64,000 bases of DNA, from contig JAFUTI010000001.1 of the NCBI GenBank assembly GCA_017471465.1, positions 62,001 to 126,000 on the forward strand, read 5' to 3'. Position numbers and translations under genes: made by a program. Under the pieces are notes generated by a model that saw only the letters and a list, made by a program, of their open reading frames with translations, was not told where the DNA came from and made no database searches. Positions 32,230 to 42,455 of the stretch are shown here, piece by piece (the first letter of the stretch is position 1; each line of letters begins with the position of its first letter). Origin of the DNA: Prevotella sp. (GTDB lineage: Bacteria > Bacteroidota > Bacteroidia > Bacteroidales > Bacteroidaceae).

Positions 32230-35200
32230 ATGACACATAACCGATTACAATCACTAAGAACAGCGATGATGGCAGTAATGTTTACTGTCAGCATCTGTTC
32301 TTTTGCAGCCAACAACAAGCAGAGCGTAGCTCAGGTCAACGAGACAGTAACCATCACGACTGCGACGGACTATACCGTCACATCGTCGACTCCCTTTGGT
32401 AGTGACGGTGTGGTAAACATTGAGAATACCGACAATGCCGTCCTGATTCTCGCTGCCGTGAAGCCATCGGCAGCTGTCAAACTGCTGTCGGCTCATGTGA
32501 AGATAGCCGGTGCCTCAGCCAGCAACGGCAATAACTGTCAGGTGAAGCTTTACAACCGCGGCTGCATTATACTGCCATACGGCGACAACACCAAACCGCT
32601 GACCGTCTATTCAGAACAGAACTTCGGCGGAACGGCTGTTAATGACTTCGGACTGGAGAACACTGGCGGCTTTATGAACACGCTGACGGATGAGAAGCTG
32701 AACAACAGGATCCGTTCATTCAAGCTCAAGCGTGGCTATATGGTTACTTTCTCGCTACGGGCCGGGGGCTATGGTTATAGTCGGTGCTTTATTGCCGACA
32801 ATGCCGATTTGGAGGTGCCGGAACTGCCTGTTGAGATGGACAGCAAGATTACGTCGTACCGTATCTTCAAATGGTATGACACCGGAAAACAGCAGTTGGC
32901 AGCAGCCGACGGTGACTATACAGCCTGCTCTGCCTTGAACGTCACGAGTACCTACACATGGGGCGTCGGTCAAGACATGGGGCCCGACTTCGAAAGCGTG
33001 CCGCAGCATATCAAGGAGAACTGGCCGGCACCGGCCGAACTGGGAAAGGCCACCTGGTCGCCCCACATGAAGACCAACAACGAGCCCAAAAATCCTGCCG
33101 ATGATTCTCCTTGTGACCTTGATGCCATCCTCGCCAACTGGGAGTCGTTGATGGCTACTGGTATGCGTCTCTGCTCACCCTCGTCGTGGGACGGTAGCGA
33201 CTACTGGAACGGTACGGGATTCCTGAAAACTTTCTTCGATGAGATTGATGCCCGCGGCTGGCGCTGCGACATCATCGACCTTCATGGCTACTGGGCCGAA
33301 GGCTCGTTCAGCAACAATATTCCCAATTGGTTCAATGCCGTGAAACGCCCAGTGTGGGTGTCGGAGTGGGTGTGGGGTGCCTCATGGAACCACAACGGAG
33401 CGTTTGCCGGCGGAGTGACAGAGGCACAGAATGCAGAAGCCGTTAAGCGCATCTGCCAGACGATGAACAATATGGGCTATGTCGAGCGCTATTACTATTG
33501 GAATGGCGAAGTCGACCCTTCGAGGGTTTATAGGAATGGGACGCTCACAGAGGCAGGCAAGTACTACGCCACCATCAACTCCGGTGTCGGCTATAAGAGC
33601 CAGTATGCCTATGTGCCTGTTGCCGTGGTGCGTGTGCCAGCCCTCTCGGCACAGTTTACGGAGGCTACTGGGACGACAAAACTCTCATGGCGCGAATTAG
33701 GTGGAGAACTGACGGCGCAGATGACGCTTGAGAAGCGTACGACAACAAATCCCGAATGGACCACGCTGGCTACTTTCGTAGTGGGTGAGAACCCGACAAG
33801 CTTCAGCTATAGCGATACCGAAAGCGGCTATGGCTGCGAATACCGTGTACACCTCGTCGATTTTAAAGGACGGGATTTATATACTGACGTGCGCTCAATC
33901 CTGAGCAGTGAAGAGGTGTATCTCTATAATGTAGGCTCCGGCCAGTGGCTCACAGGTGCCAATAACTATGGTACGAAAGCATCGCTGACACCGTCTGGCG
34001 GCCTCAAAGTCACTATGCGTACCGACGATAGCGGCAATAGCATCATCGACACAGGCATCAAGCGCGATGACGATCATCACTATCTGAATGTTGACGGCGC
34101 GTCAGCATGGGTAGATCAGGCCTCGGGATTGTGGACTGTCACCATGGTGGCCGAGGTTGGCGGAAGGCCGGCATACACCCTGTCAACCGGTGGTCAGAAC
34201 CTGCAATACGACGGTTCTGGTAGCGCCTTGGTACTTGGCACGAGCACGGATGCCAATGCACAGTGGCTGAAGGTGAGCGAGAGCGAGCGTCAGGCCATGC
34301 TTGCCGAGGCTACGGCAACCAACCACGTTGATGCCACCTTCCTTATTCCTGGCGCCGCGTTCAGCATTTATGATAGCCGTAATGACAAATGGCAGGGTGA
34401 ACCTAGTCTGGGGGGCAAACAGGAAAACCGCTGCGCTGAAAAGTTCAATACCACTTTCGACGTTAAGCAGACCACGGCATCGTCGCTTCCTGTAGGCCGC
34501 TACCGCTTGTCGGTCCAGGGATTCTACCGTGAGGGCGGATATGCTGCAGCAGCCCCTAAATATAAGAACGGTACTGAGAGTCTGAACGCCCTTTTCTATG
34601 CTGGTACCACCGCTCTGCCTCTTCAGTCGATATTCACTGAGGCGGGCAAACTGAACGTTGGAAAGACCACTTCAGGCATCAGTGGCAAGTTCCCAGACTC
34701 AATGTCCGACGCTTCAGACTTCTTCTCTGCCGGCCTATATGACAACAACTTGAATTTCATCGTAAAGAGTAGCGCTGCTATGACTATCGGTGTTAAGAAG
34801 ACTGTGGAAGCCGGAAGTGACTGGTCTATTTTCGACAACTTCCGACTGGAATACTTTGGCGATTTCAGTATAGCCACCCTCTCTACACAGGCCATCGACG
34901 GTCGTTACTGGACTACTTTCTATTGCTCCGTTTGTCCATACGAACTGCCTTCCGGCGCTACTGCCTATATTGCCAAGCGCGAAGGGACAACCCTGAAACT
35001 CTATTCTATTGGCAATGTCGTTCCGAGAAGCTGTCCCGTCATTGTTGTCAGCGACCATGCCGGCGACCTGCAACTAAACAGCACCACCTATACGCCTGCT
35101 AGCGATGTGTCGTCTCTGATTATTGCCAACGTGCTGCGAGGCACCGACAACGACATCAGGACGTCCACTTACAAGAACGTCTATTCATTGGATGCTTCCA

Positions 35201-35448
35201 GCGGTAAGTGTACATTTTTGCCTCATACTGCACTTGCCCTGCCTTCGGAGCGCGCTTTCCTGACGATGTCGTCGGCAGTAGAGGCGCTGACGGTTGAGAT
35301 TGACAACACAGTCGATGCTATCAAGAACGTCTCATCAGGTATCACCAGCACTTCTCCCGCCGCAACTTTCGACTTGCAAGGCCGCCGTGTCAGCACGCTT
35401 AGGAAAGGCGTCTATATTCAGGATGGCCGCAAGGTCGTAGGGAAGTAA
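32230..35448 (+). CDS. Secreted glycoside hydrolase, GH128-like
   Basis: Exported 1072-residue enzyme predicted to cleave beta-glucan. After the signal peptide and an N-terminal beta domain, a TIM-barrel of the Glyco_hydro_cc/GH128 type spans roughly residues 230-450. It has TWSPHMKTNNEPKN with probable acid/base Glu285, IIDLHGYW, and VWVSEWVWG with probable nucleophile Glu379. Fibronectin-like and ricin-like modules follow (VYLYNVGSGQWLTGANNYGT), then a carbohydrate-binding-type domain, and the tail DLQGRRVSTLRKGVYIQDGR. GH128 members act on beta-1,3-glucan; activity here is inferred. No SusCD pair is adjacent, so it is not in a standard utilisation locus. Confidence 0.85.
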   Translation: MTHNRLQSLRTAMMAVMFTVSICSFAANNKQSVAQVNETVTITTATDYTVTSSTPFGSDGVVNIENTDNAVLILAAVKPSAAVKLLSAHVKIAGASASNGNNCQVKLYNRGCIILPYGDNTKPLTVYSEQNFGGTAVNDFGLENTGGFMNTLTDEKLNNRIRSFKLKRGYMVTFSLRAGGYGYSRCFIADNADLEVPELPVEMDSKITSYRIFKWYDTGKQQLAAADGDYTACSALNVTSTYTWGVGQDMGPDFESVPQHIKENWPAPAELGKATWSPHMKTNNEPKNPADDSPCDLDAILANWESLMATGMRLCSPSSWDGSDYWNGTGFLKTFFDEIDARGWRCDIIDLHGYWAEGSFSNNIPNWFNAVKRPVWVSEWVWGASWNHNGAFAGGVTEAQNAEAVKRICQTMNNMGYVERYYYWNGEVDPSRVYRNGTLTEAGKYYATINSGVGYKSQYAYVPVAVVRVPALSAQFTEATGTTKLSWRELGGELTAQMTLEKRTTTNPEWTTLATFVVGENPTSFSYSDTESGYGCEYRVHLVDFKGRDLYTDVRSILSSEEVYLYNVGSGQWLTGANNYGTKASLTPSGGLKVTMRTDDSGNSIIDTGIKRDDDHHYLNVDGASAWVDQASGLWTVTMVAEVGGRPAYTLSTGGQNLQYDGSGSALVLGTSTDANAQWLKVSESERQAMLAEATATNHVDATFLIPGAAFSIYDSRNDKWQGEPSLGGKQENRCAEKFNTTFDVKQTTASSLPVGRYRLSVQGFYREGGYAAAAPKYKNGTESLNALFYAGTTALPLQSIFTEAGKLNVGKTTSGISGKFPDSMSDASDFFSAGLYDNNLNFIVKSSAAMTIGVKKTVEAGSDWSIFDNFRLEYFGDFSIATLSTQAIDGRYWTTFYCSVCPYELPSGATAYIAKREGTTLKLYSIGNVVPRSCPVIVVSDHAGDLQLNSTTYTPASDVSSLIIANVLRGTDNDIRTSTYKNVYSLDASSGKCTFLPHTALALPSERAFLTMSSAVEALTVEIDNTVDAIKNVSSGITSTSPAATFDLQGRRVSTLRKGVYIQDGRKVVGK

Positions 35449-35456
35449 AAGGTAGG

Positions 35457-36830
35457 TTACTGCATATCGTAGACGACTTGCATGAGGCGCTTGCCTAGTT
35501 CATCGGCCTCTTCCATAGTCTGTGCCTCACTGTAGACGCGGATGATGGGCTCGGTATTCGACTTGCGCAGATGTACCCAGCGAGTGGGGAAGTCAATCTT
35601 GACACCATCGATGTCGTTGACGGTGGCTTCGGAATCCTTTGCGAACATCTCTTTAACTTTCACGAGGATGGCGTCGACATCGGTATCTGGGGTGAGGTCG
35701 ATGCGGTTCTTGGCTATTTGGTAGTCGGGGAATGTCTTGCGAAGCTCCGAGGTGGTGCAGCCCTTCTGTGCCAGACTTGACAGGAAGAGGGTGATGCCCA
35801 CAAGGGCGTCGCGACCGTAGTGGCTCTCGGGGTAGATGACGCCGCCGTTGCCTTCGCCGCCAATGACAGCGCCCACCTCCTTCATCTTCGTGGTGACGTT
35901 AACCTCGCCGACGGCAGCTGCAGTGTAATGGCCGCCATGCTTCTCCGTAACGTCGCGCAGTGCGCGGGTAGAGCTAAGGTTCGAGACGGTATTTCCCTTA
36001 TCGTGAGCGAGTACGTAGTCGGCAACGCTGACCAGCGTGTATTCCTCGCCGAACATCCGGCCATCCTCACAGATAAAGGCCAGACGGTCGACATCGGGGT
36101 CGACGACGATACCCAGGTCGAAGCCTCCTTGGCGCATACGCTCCATGATACCTTGCAGGTTCTTCTCCAACGGTTCGGGGTTATGGGCGAACTGACCGGT
36201 ACATTCGCCATTGAGAATTTCGTAACTGACGCCTAATGCCTCGAAGAGCTGGGGCAGGATGATGCCGCCGACGCTGTTGATAGTATCGGCACAGACGCGG
36301 AACTTGCGTTTGCGGATGGCTTCAACGTCAGCCAGACGCAGATTGAGCACCGACTCCACGTGACGCTGGTTCATCGTGTCGTCGAAGATGACGCGACCCA
36401 ACTGCTCGACAGGAGCATAGTCGAAGTCCTCGGCTTCGGCAATGCGGAGCACCTCGGCACCGTCGGCTGCCGTGAGGAACTCGCCCTCGCTGTTGAGCAG
36501 CTTCAGAGCGTTCCATTGTGTGGGGTTATGAGAGGCGGTGATGATGATACCGCCGTCGGATTTGTGCCAGCGAACGGCGAGTTCGGTAGTTGGCGTGGTG
36601 GCCAGGCCGATATCTACCACCTCGTAGCCCATGCCGACGAGGGTGCCGCAGACAACGTCTCTAACCATAGGACCAGAGATGCGTCCGTCGCGTCCGACGA
36701 CAATCTTCTTACCTTTTATAAATGTGGCGTATGCCGTTGTGAACTTGACAATGTCTAACGGGTTCAGTGTGTCGCCCGTGTGTCCGCCGATGGTACCGCG
36801 GATGCCTGAGATAGATTTGATAAGTGTCAT
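35457..36830 (-). CDS. glmM: Phosphoglucosamine mutase / phosphohexomutase
   Basis: Alpha-D-phosphohexomutase of 457 residues, converting glucosamine-6-phosphate to the 1-phosphate for UDP-GlcNAc synthesis. The phosphoserine loop is ITASHNPTQWN (Ser100). The metal-binding loop is VVDPDVDRLAF, the sugar-binding loop GEGNGGVIYP, and the C-terminal phosphate site RKSNTEPIIRVYSE. Related phosphomannomutases are hard to exclude by eye, but SGIRGTIGG at the N-terminus and the length favour GlmM. I chose the ATG at 36830. It lies 10 bp after the DUF4827 gene and ends 9 bp from the convergent GH128-like gene. Confidence 0.9.
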   Translation of the reverse strand: MTLIKSISGIRGTIGGHTGDTLNPLDIVKFTTAYATFIKGKKIVVGRDGRISGPMVRDVVCGTLVGMGYEVVDIGLATTPTTELAVRWHKSDGGIIITASHNPTQWNALKLLNSEGEFLTAADGAEVLRIAEAEDFDYAPVEQLGRVIFDDTMNQRHVESVLNLRLADVEAIRKRKFRVCADTINSVGGIILPQLFEALGVSYEILNGECTGQFAHNPEPLEKNLQGIMERMRQGGFDLGIVVDPDVDRLAFICEDGRMFGEEYTLVSVADYVLAHDKGNTVSNLSSTRALRDVTEKHGGHYTAAAVGEVNVTTKMKEVGAVIGGEGNGGVIYPESHYGRDALVGITLFLSSLAQKGCTTSELRKTFPDYQIAKNRIDLTPDTDVDAILVKVKEMFAKDSEATVNDIDGVKIDFPTRWVHLRKSNTEPIIRVYSEAQTMEEADELGKRLMQVVYDMQ

Positions 36831-36840
36831 AATTGCTGTG

Positions 36841-37473
36841 TTATCTTCCTCTTTGATAGGTGATGTCGTAGAAATAGGGCTTGACGTTAGCCTTGGCATT
36901 GTTAGTCGTTCCCTGTGAGTGAGGCACGATGAGCCGCACGTGGGCTTTCTCGTCGTCAGGACTCGACAGCCGTCCTAACTTGATGTACTGTAGCGGGGCC
37001 AGCCAGGCCTCGGGAACGCTGCTGCCGTATGTGGAGTACATCAGCCCCCGGCTTTCAGAGAAATAAGCGGTATAGGTACTCCCCGTACGCGTGACGCTCA
37101 TGATGTCGGGAGAAAAGATGTATGTACCGTAGTAGTTGTTGATGGAGGTAGTGTCGAGGATGGCTTTCTCGGTAAACCTGCAGAGGACGTTCATCGTTTC
37201 GCCGTCCTGGATGACCTCTCCGCATCCTTGGTTCAGAATCTGCAGGTAAACGCCACTCTTGTCGAGAATGACGAACTGCTTATTTCCCAAGGTTATGTCT
37301 CCCTGATTGTGGAACTGGCTTTCGCCGATGATGACGAAACTGGAGTCGCTGATGAATCGGTCGATGGCGTCCCGCTCACGTTCCTTCAGTTCGCTATAGG
37401 TCTCGTAGTCGTTGCAGGCGATGGTTGTCAGCATGGCTGCGAGGGTGACAAGTGTATAGATGGTCTTTCTCAT
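36841..37473 (-). CDS. DUF4827 lipoprotein
   Basis: Predicted lipoprotein of 210 residues (signal MRKTIYTLVTLAAMLTTIAC, lipobox TIAC). The sequence matches the Bacteroidales DUF4827 family as I recall it, including TYSELKERERDAIDRFI and an FKBP-like beta fold ending QYIKLGRLSSPDDEKAHVRL. No catalytic function is assigned to the family. It has its own -7 box TAATTTTGC (37496-37504, minus), so it can be expressed apart from nrnA upstream. It is followed after 10 bp by glmM. Confidence 0.82.
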   Translation of the reverse strand: MRKTIYTLVTLAAMLTTIACNDYETYSELKERERDAIDRFISDSSFVIIGESQFHNQGDITLGNKQFVILDKSGVYLQILNQGCGEVIQDGETMNVLCRFTEKAILDTTSINNYYGTYIFSPDIMSVTRTGSTYTAYFSESRGLMYSTYGSSVPEAWLAPLQYIKLGRLSSPDDEKAHVRLIVPHSQGTTNNAKANVKPYFYDITYQRGR

Positions 37474-37536
37474 TTGATAATAAAATGTTTCGCGTGCAAA
37501 ATTACGAATAATTCTGCAAACATCGGCAATATTAGG

Positions 37537-38571
37537 CTACTTTAACAGCTTTTCGTAGGCTTTGATGGCTTTTTCGACCACCCCGACAGCCTCGTCGATG
37601 GTGCAGTTTAACCGTCCGCCGGAAGCGTTGAGGTGTCCGCCACCATTGAAAAACTCTTCTGCCATCTTGTTGCAGGGGAAATCGTCAACGCTTCGTAGTG
37701 ACACCCAGATGAGTTTCTCCTTCTCGGTGTCTTCACGCAGCGAGATGCTCAGTTTGTGCCCTTTTATTTGCAGCGGCATATTGACGAGTCCCTCAGCGTC
37801 GCCTTTGACAAAGTGAAACCGCTTAAGGTCTTCACGGCACAGGGCGTAATAGGAGGCGTGTCGCTCATTGTCGACCACCAGTCGTTCAAGCATGACGAAG
37901 CCTGTCAGCCGGAGGCGGTTCTCTGAGAAGTTATGATAGACGTTACGGTAGATGCGGTCCTTGTTGATGCCTTTGGTCAGCAGTTGTGAGATGATATAGT
38001 AGATAGCCGGGTCGCAGGAGTTGTAGGTGAAGCCTCCCGTGTCGGTCATCATACCGCAATAGATGGGTGTGGCGAAGTGCTTGGTCATCTGCTCGAAGCC
38101 GCCCATTTGCCATACGATGCGGAAGACGAGTTCAGAGGTGGACGATGCTTCGGGGTGGGAGACGGTAAGTTCGGAAGGTATGTCAGGCCCCAGATGATGG
38201 TCGATGAGCACTCTCTTCGCCGGAGAGTCGCAAAGGGCGGCCTGCATTTCGTCGACACGGCTGGGCGTGTTAAAGTCCAGGCAGAAGACGAGGTCGGCAA
38301 TCTTAAACAAGAGTTCGGCCTGTTCACGGTGTTTGTCGTAGCGCAAGATTTTCTCGCTGTTGGGCAGCCAGTGCAGGTAGTCGGGGAATTGGTCGGGCAC
38401 GATGATGGTGGGTTCCTTGCCTTGCGACTTGAGATACTCGGCCATGCCCAGCGACGAGCCGACAGCATCGCCGTCGGCATTCTGGTGGCAGGTGATGATG
38501 ATGTTCTGACTCTCGTTGATGAGCTCCTTCAATAGTTCAAGCTCTTCGCTGTTAAGTATGTCGTTTAGCAT
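37537..38571 (-). CDS. nrnA: NrnA-type oligoribonuclease / pAp phosphatase (DHH/DHHA1)
   Basis: Degrades short RNA oligonucleotides and/or 3'-phosphoadenosine phosphate in the cytoplasm. It has 344 residues. The DHH phosphoesterase motifs are ITCHQNADGDAVGSSLG, LVFCLDFN, RVLIDHHLGPD and MMTDTGGF. The DHHA1 domain ends with FFNGGGHLNASGG. It starts 10 bp after the ushA-like gene, suggesting a shared transcript; together they fit nucleotide turnover and salvage. Start ATG 38571. Confidence 0.93.
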   Translation of the reverse strand: MLNDILNSEELELLKELINESQNIIITCHQNADGDAVGSSLGMAEYLKSQGKEPTIIVPDQFPDYLHWLPNSEKILRYDKHREQAELLFKIADLVFCLDFNTPSRVDEMQAALCDSPAKRVLIDHHLGPDIPSELTVSHPEASSTSELVFRIVWQMGGFEQMTKHFATPIYCGMMTDTGGFTYNSCDPAIYYIISQLLTKGINKDRIYRNVYHNFSENRLRLTGFVMLERLVVDNERHASYYALCREDLKRFHFVKGDAEGLVNMPLQIKGHKLSISLREDTEKEKLIWVSLRSVDDFPCNKMAEEFFNGGGHLNASGGRLNCTIDEAVGVVEKAIKAYEKLLK

Positions 38572-38581
38572 GTTCTTGTTG

Positions 38582-40009
38582 TTATGGTAGCAGATAGTTG
38601 AGGCGGCTCTTGCCTTGATAGCTGACGGTGCCTTGCTGCTGCAGATAGCGCATGATGATTTCAGACGTGGTTGTGTTCAGTATCGTTGGTCTCAGAGTAA
38701 GATTTCCCTTGTAGGTTGCCACGACGTAGGAGTTGGTCACTACACGGTAGTTTCGTTTCCTGTCGAACCGGCTTCCGTCGGCAGCCATCAGCTTCACCTT
38801 CGTGATGTCGTTACTGCCTTTCTTCTCCAGCGTCAGGTCGGCCTGTAGTCCGCCCAGATGTGGAAATTTGTAGGTGTTCATCTGTCCGTAGGTGATGATA
38901 AATTGCTCCAGCTCGTCGCCTTTCATCGTCATCGTGACGGCTTGGCTGCCGTATGGGTCAATTTCCAGCGCGTCGCGGATGGAAATGTCGCCAGCATCCA
39001 GCCGACGTATACGGATGCCCTTGTAGTTCATAATGGCAACGTCGGCCCCTGTCTCGTTCATCAGGGCGTCACAGACCATGGCACCTAATTCCTCACGCGT
39101 CCTGAACGGCTTCTCGGCACGTGCCAATACGCGTTTGAAGTAGGGGTCTTCGGTAAATGTCTTTACCATTGTCTCAGCTACTTTGTTGCGGCGGGTGTAC
39201 CGTCCGATGAGGATATATTCGGCTTTCTTGGATACGACGTGTCCCCTGTCGACAGTCAGGGTGATATGTACCGTACGGCCTAACAGGTTACGGTTCTGGG
39301 TAATGAGCACGCCGTTGTGCAAAGGTTCCGTCTCTGCCAGCTGTCGGTGGCTGTGCCCGCCGATAATCACGTCGAGCCAGGGGCTCTCTTCAGCAATCTT
39401 GATGTCTTCTTTATAGCCTGTGTGCGAGAGCAGGATTGTGGCATCGCATTTCTGGGATAGCCACCGATGGCGGCTGGCGGCTTCGAAAGGTGACGTGAAG
39501 TGAAAACCTTTTAGCACGTCGGGATGGGCATCAGGCGTTCCTCGCCTGTTCACCTGAATGACTCCCACCACGCCGACTTTCAGCCCGTCGACATCAAATA
39601 GCTGATAGGGCACCGTACTTACCCCGAGGGAGTCATCGGCTTCGATGTTGGCACAGATATAGCGGAAGGCCGACAGTCCGCAGAGACGTGGCAGCGAGAA
39701 GTCGTCAAACTCGTGATTGCCCAATGCAGATGCATGGAAGCCTGCCAGATTCATTAGGGCTACCATCGGATAGCCCGACGGTGTGTATTTGTCGTTAATG
39801 GGGTCTCCCGTGCGATTGTCGCCAGCCGAAAACACCAGCAGGCTGGGGTAGAGCGTTCTCAAGCTGTCGATGATGCCTATCAGGCAGGGCATGCTCTCAA
39901 GGTTGGCGTGAACGTCGTTGACAGCCAGAATATGTATGTCGCGTTTCTGTCCGTAGACAACCGTCGTGATTAGGGAAAACAGACAGGCGATAAAGTATTT
40001 TCTGTACAT
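38582..40009 (-). CDS. 5'-nucleotidase/UshA-like metallophosphatase, secreted
   Basis: Predicted periplasmic nucleotide phosphohydrolase of 475 residues. Signal peptide MYRKYFIACLFSLITTVVYG. The metallophosphoesterase core has ILAVNDVHANLE, VFSAGDNRTGD, LGNHEFDD, ILLSHTGY and IIGGHSHR. The C-terminal 5'-nucleotidase domain has GAMVCDALMNETGADVAIMN. Usual UshA motifs are all present; the first reads NDVHANLE rather than ND.H. GDNRTGDPINDKY differs slightly from the usual GD...G....... block. Start 40009 follows -7 box TAACTTTGC (40030-40038, minus). The nrnA gene follows. Confidence 0.9.
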   Translation of the reverse strand: MYRKYFIACLFSLITTVVYGQKRDIHILAVNDVHANLESMPCLIGIIDSLRTLYPSLLVFSAGDNRTGDPINDKYTPSGYPMVALMNLAGFHASALGNHEFDDFSLPRLCGLSAFRYICANIEADDSLGVSTVPYQLFDVDGLKVGVVGVIQVNRRGTPDAHPDVLKGFHFTSPFEAASRHRWLSQKCDATILLSHTGYKEDIKIAEESPWLDVIIGGHSHRQLAETEPLHNGVLITQNRNLLGRTVHITLTVDRGHVVSKKAEYILIGRYTRRNKVAETMVKTFTEDPYFKRVLARAEKPFRTREELGAMVCDALMNETGADVAIMNYKGIRIRRLDAGDISIRDALEIDPYGSQAVTMTMKGDELEQFIITYGQMNTYKFPHLGGLQADLTLEKKGSNDITKVKLMAADGSRFDRKRNYRVVTNSYVVATYKGNLTLRPTILNTTTSEIIMRYLQQQGTVSYQGKSRLNYLLP

Positions 40010-40152
40010 AGGTTTTCTGTAAATGCGCTGCAAAGTTACGAAAAATCTGTCAAACAGCCTTGCTTTTTTCAGGATTTTATATCAAATGTACGCAGTCTTT
40101 GCCGTCAATGACGGTGAAGTTTCAATACTCGGCATAAAAAAGATTAAAATCT

Positions 40153-40185
40153 TTTGTTCTGCTCTCGACTTTTTTGTAACTTTGC
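40153..40185 (+). promoter_or_regulatory. Promoter of aspS
   Basis: TTTG at 40153-40156 and TAACTTTGC at 40177-40185 are 20 bases apart; the aspS ATG is at 40213. Confidence 0.7.
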
Positions 40186-40212
40186 AGGCCGAAAGCAAAT
40201 TATTCATAAATA

Positions 40213-41973
40213 ATGTATAGAACAAATACTTGTGGTGAGCTACGTCTCACCGATGCCGGGCGGCAGGTGACGCTGGCCGGCTGGGTGCAGCGCACCCGAA
40301 AGATGGGAGGTATGACGTTTGTCGACTTGCGCGACCGCTACGGTCTGACACAGCTGGTGTTCGACGAGAGTGACGACGCAGCCCTTTGTGAGCGTGCCAA
40401 TAAGCTTGGGCGCGAGTTCTGTATTCAGGTAAGAGGTACGGTTCGTGAGCGTGAGTCGAAAAATGCTAAGATGCCTACTGGCGATATTGAAGTGACGGTG
40501 ACGGAACTGAACGTTCTCAGTGAGAGCGTCACGCCACCGTTCACCATTGAAGACCAGACCGATGGTGGCGACGATATCCGCATGAAGTACCGTTATCTTG
40601 ATTTGCGCCGCTCTGTCGTACGCAAGAACCTGGAGTTGCGCCACCGCATGACCATCCTCATCCGTAATTTCCTTGACAACCTGAACTTCATCGAGGTAGA
40701 GACACCTATTCTTATTGGTTCGACGCCTGAGGGAGCCCGCGATTTCGTCGTGCCTTCGCGCATGAATCCTGGACAGTTCTATGCCTTGCCGCAGAGTCCG
40801 CAGACGCTGAAGCAGTTGCTGATGGTCAGTGGCTTCGACCGTTATTTCCAGATTGCCAAGTGTTTCCGTGACGAGGACCTGCGTGCCGACCGCCAGCCTG
40901 AGTTCACGCAGATTGACTGTGAGATGTCGTTTGCCGACCAGGAGGACGTGCTGGAGATCTTCGAGGGTCTTGCCCGTCATTTGTTCAAGGAGGTCCGTGG
41001 CATCGAACTGCCTCCGCTGCAGCGTATGACGTGGCACGAGGCTATGCGTCGTTTTGGCAGCGACAAGCCCGACCTGCGTTTCGGCATGGAGTTCGTCGAG
41101 CTAATGGACCAGCTGAAGGGTACGGGCACATTCCCCGTCTTCAACGAGGCCAATTATATTGGTGGCATCTGCGTTCCCGGTGCAGCTGACTACACTCGCA
41201 AGCAGCTTGACCAGCTGACAGACTTCGTGAAACGCCCGCAGGTAGGTGCCAAGGGCTTGGTCTATGTAAAGTTCAACGCCGACGGCACCGTCAAGTCGAG
41301 CATCGACAAGTTCTACGAGCCCGAAGTATGGCAGAAAGTCAAGGAAGCCTGCGGTGCCAAGGACGGCGACCTATTGCTCATCCTCAGTGGCGACAATGCC
41401 AACAAGACCCGTGTGCAACTCTGCACCCTGCGTCTTGAGATGGGCGATCGTCTTGGTCTGCGCGACAAGGATAAGTTCGTCTGCCTGTGGATTGTCGACT
41501 TCCCGCTCTTTGAGTGGAGCGACGAGGAACAGCGCCTGATGGCTACCCACCATCCGTTCACGCTGCCCAATCCTGAAGACATACCCCTGCTGGAGACGGC
41601 TCCCGAGAAGGTGCGTGCTGTTGCCTACGACTTCGTCTGCAATGGTGTCGAGGTGGGCGGTGGTTCTCTGCGTATCCACGACGGCAAGCTCCAGGAGAAG
41701 ATGTTCCAGATTCTCGGCTTCACCCCTGAGAAGGCAATGGCACAGTTCGGTTTCTTGATTAACGCCTTTAAGTATGGTGCGCCACCTCATGCCGGTCTCG
41801 CTTTCGGTCTCGACCGTTTCGTCAGTCTCATGGCAGGTCTCGACAGCATCCGTGACTGCATTGCTTTCCCGAAGAACAACTCGGGTCGCGACGTTATGCT
41901 TGATGCACCTGGCTATCTCGACCAGAAACAGCTCGATGAATTGAACTTAAAAATTGACTTACGTCAAGAATAG
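40213..41973 (+). CDS. aspS: Aspartyl-tRNA synthetase
   Basis: Class II synthetase charging tRNA-Asp, 586 residues, bacterial type with a GAD insertion. The OB-fold anticodon domain starts [20 protein letters not shown]. Motif 2 is [18 protein letters not shown]. The flipping-loop region is [12 protein letters not shown]. Motif 3 contains [15 protein letters not shown]. Length and order are complete. It has its own promoter and diverges from the ushA-like gene. Confidence 0.97.
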   Translation: MYRTNTCGELRLTDAGRQVTLAGWVQRTRKMGGMTFVDLRDRYGLTQLVFDESDDAALCERANKLGREFCIQVRGTVRERESKNAKMPTGDIEVTVTELNVLSESVTPPFTIEDQTDGGDDIRMKYRYLDLRRSVVRKNLELRHRMTILIRNFLDNLNFIEVETPILIGSTPEGARDFVVPSRMNPGQFYALPQSPQTLKQLLMVSGFDRYFQIAKCFRDEDLRADRQPEFTQIDCEMSFADQEDVLEIFEGLARHLFKEVRGIELPPLQRMTWHEAMRRFGSDKPDLRFGMEFVELMDQLKGTGTFPVFNEANYIGGICVPGAADYTRKQLDQLTDFVKRPQVGAKGLVYVKFNADGTVKSSIDKFYEPEVWQKVKEACGAKDGDLLLILSGDNANKTRVQLCTLRLEMGDRLGLRDKDKFVCLWIVDFPLFEWSDEEQRLMATHHPFTLPNPEDIPLLETAPEKVRAVAYDFVCNGVEVGGGSLRIHDGKLQEKMFQILGFTPEKAMAQFGFLINAFKYGAPPHAGLAFGLDRFVSLMAGLDSIRDCIAFPKNNSGRDVMLDAPGYLDQKQLDELNLKIDLRQE

Positions 41974-42095
41974 TAACGATTTATTTAAAAAAGCCTAAAT
42001 ATCAGTAATTTGCACAAAAAGTTGAAGTAACTTTGCACCGTCAAAAAAAAGAAGAAAGTTTTCACTTTAACACGTGTAATAATTATTTAAGCATT

Positions 42096-42398
42096 ATGGC
42101 AGAAAAGAAAGCAACAAAGAAAGCTACTGAGACTAAGGCTACAGCAGCTAAGAAGACCGAAACCGTTAAGAAGACTGCAACGAAGGCTGCAAAGGCAACA
42201 GTTGCTGTAAACGCAGAGAATGCTGGTTTCAAGGCAGGTGACGTTTATCAGGCTCTTGCTGCAGCAGAGAAGGCTCTTTCAGTGAAGGAGATTGCAAAGG
42301 CTGCAAAGATTTCTGAGGAGGAGACTCTGCTCGGTCTTGGCTGGCTCTTCAAGGAGGGTAAGCTTGCTAACGCAGACGAAAAGGTGACATTGGCCTAA
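42096..42398 (+). CDS. Winged-helix protein with Lys/Ala-rich histone-like tail
   Basis: A 100-residue protein with two parts. The N-terminal 35 residues are Lys/Ala/Thr-rich (MAEKKATKKATETKATAAKK), like the basic tails of histone H1-like bacterial proteins. The C-terminal 65 residues form a predicted winged helix of the PF10771 (DUF2582) type (FKAGDVYQALAAAEKALSVK, then LLGLGWLFKEGKL). It probably binds DNA as a chromatin-like factor; targets are unknown. I chose the ATG at 42096. TAACTTTGC lies at 42028-42036, and a strong terminator follows. Confidence 0.85.
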   Translation: MAEKKATKKATETKATAAKKTETVKKTATKAAKATVAVNAENAGFKAGDVYQALAAAEKALSVKEIAKAAKISEEETLLGLGWLFKEGKLANADEKVTLA

Positions 42399-42418
42399 TC
42401 AAGAAGCAACAATAGAAA

Positions 42419-42450
42419 AAGGTCGGTAAGCAAGATTACCGGCCTTTTTT
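42419..42450 (+). terminator. Rho-independent terminator
   Basis: GGTCGGTAA (42421-42429) pairs with TTACCGGCC (42436-42444) with one G-U pair, followed by six T. Confidence 0.9.
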
Positions 42451-42455
42451 AGTCT

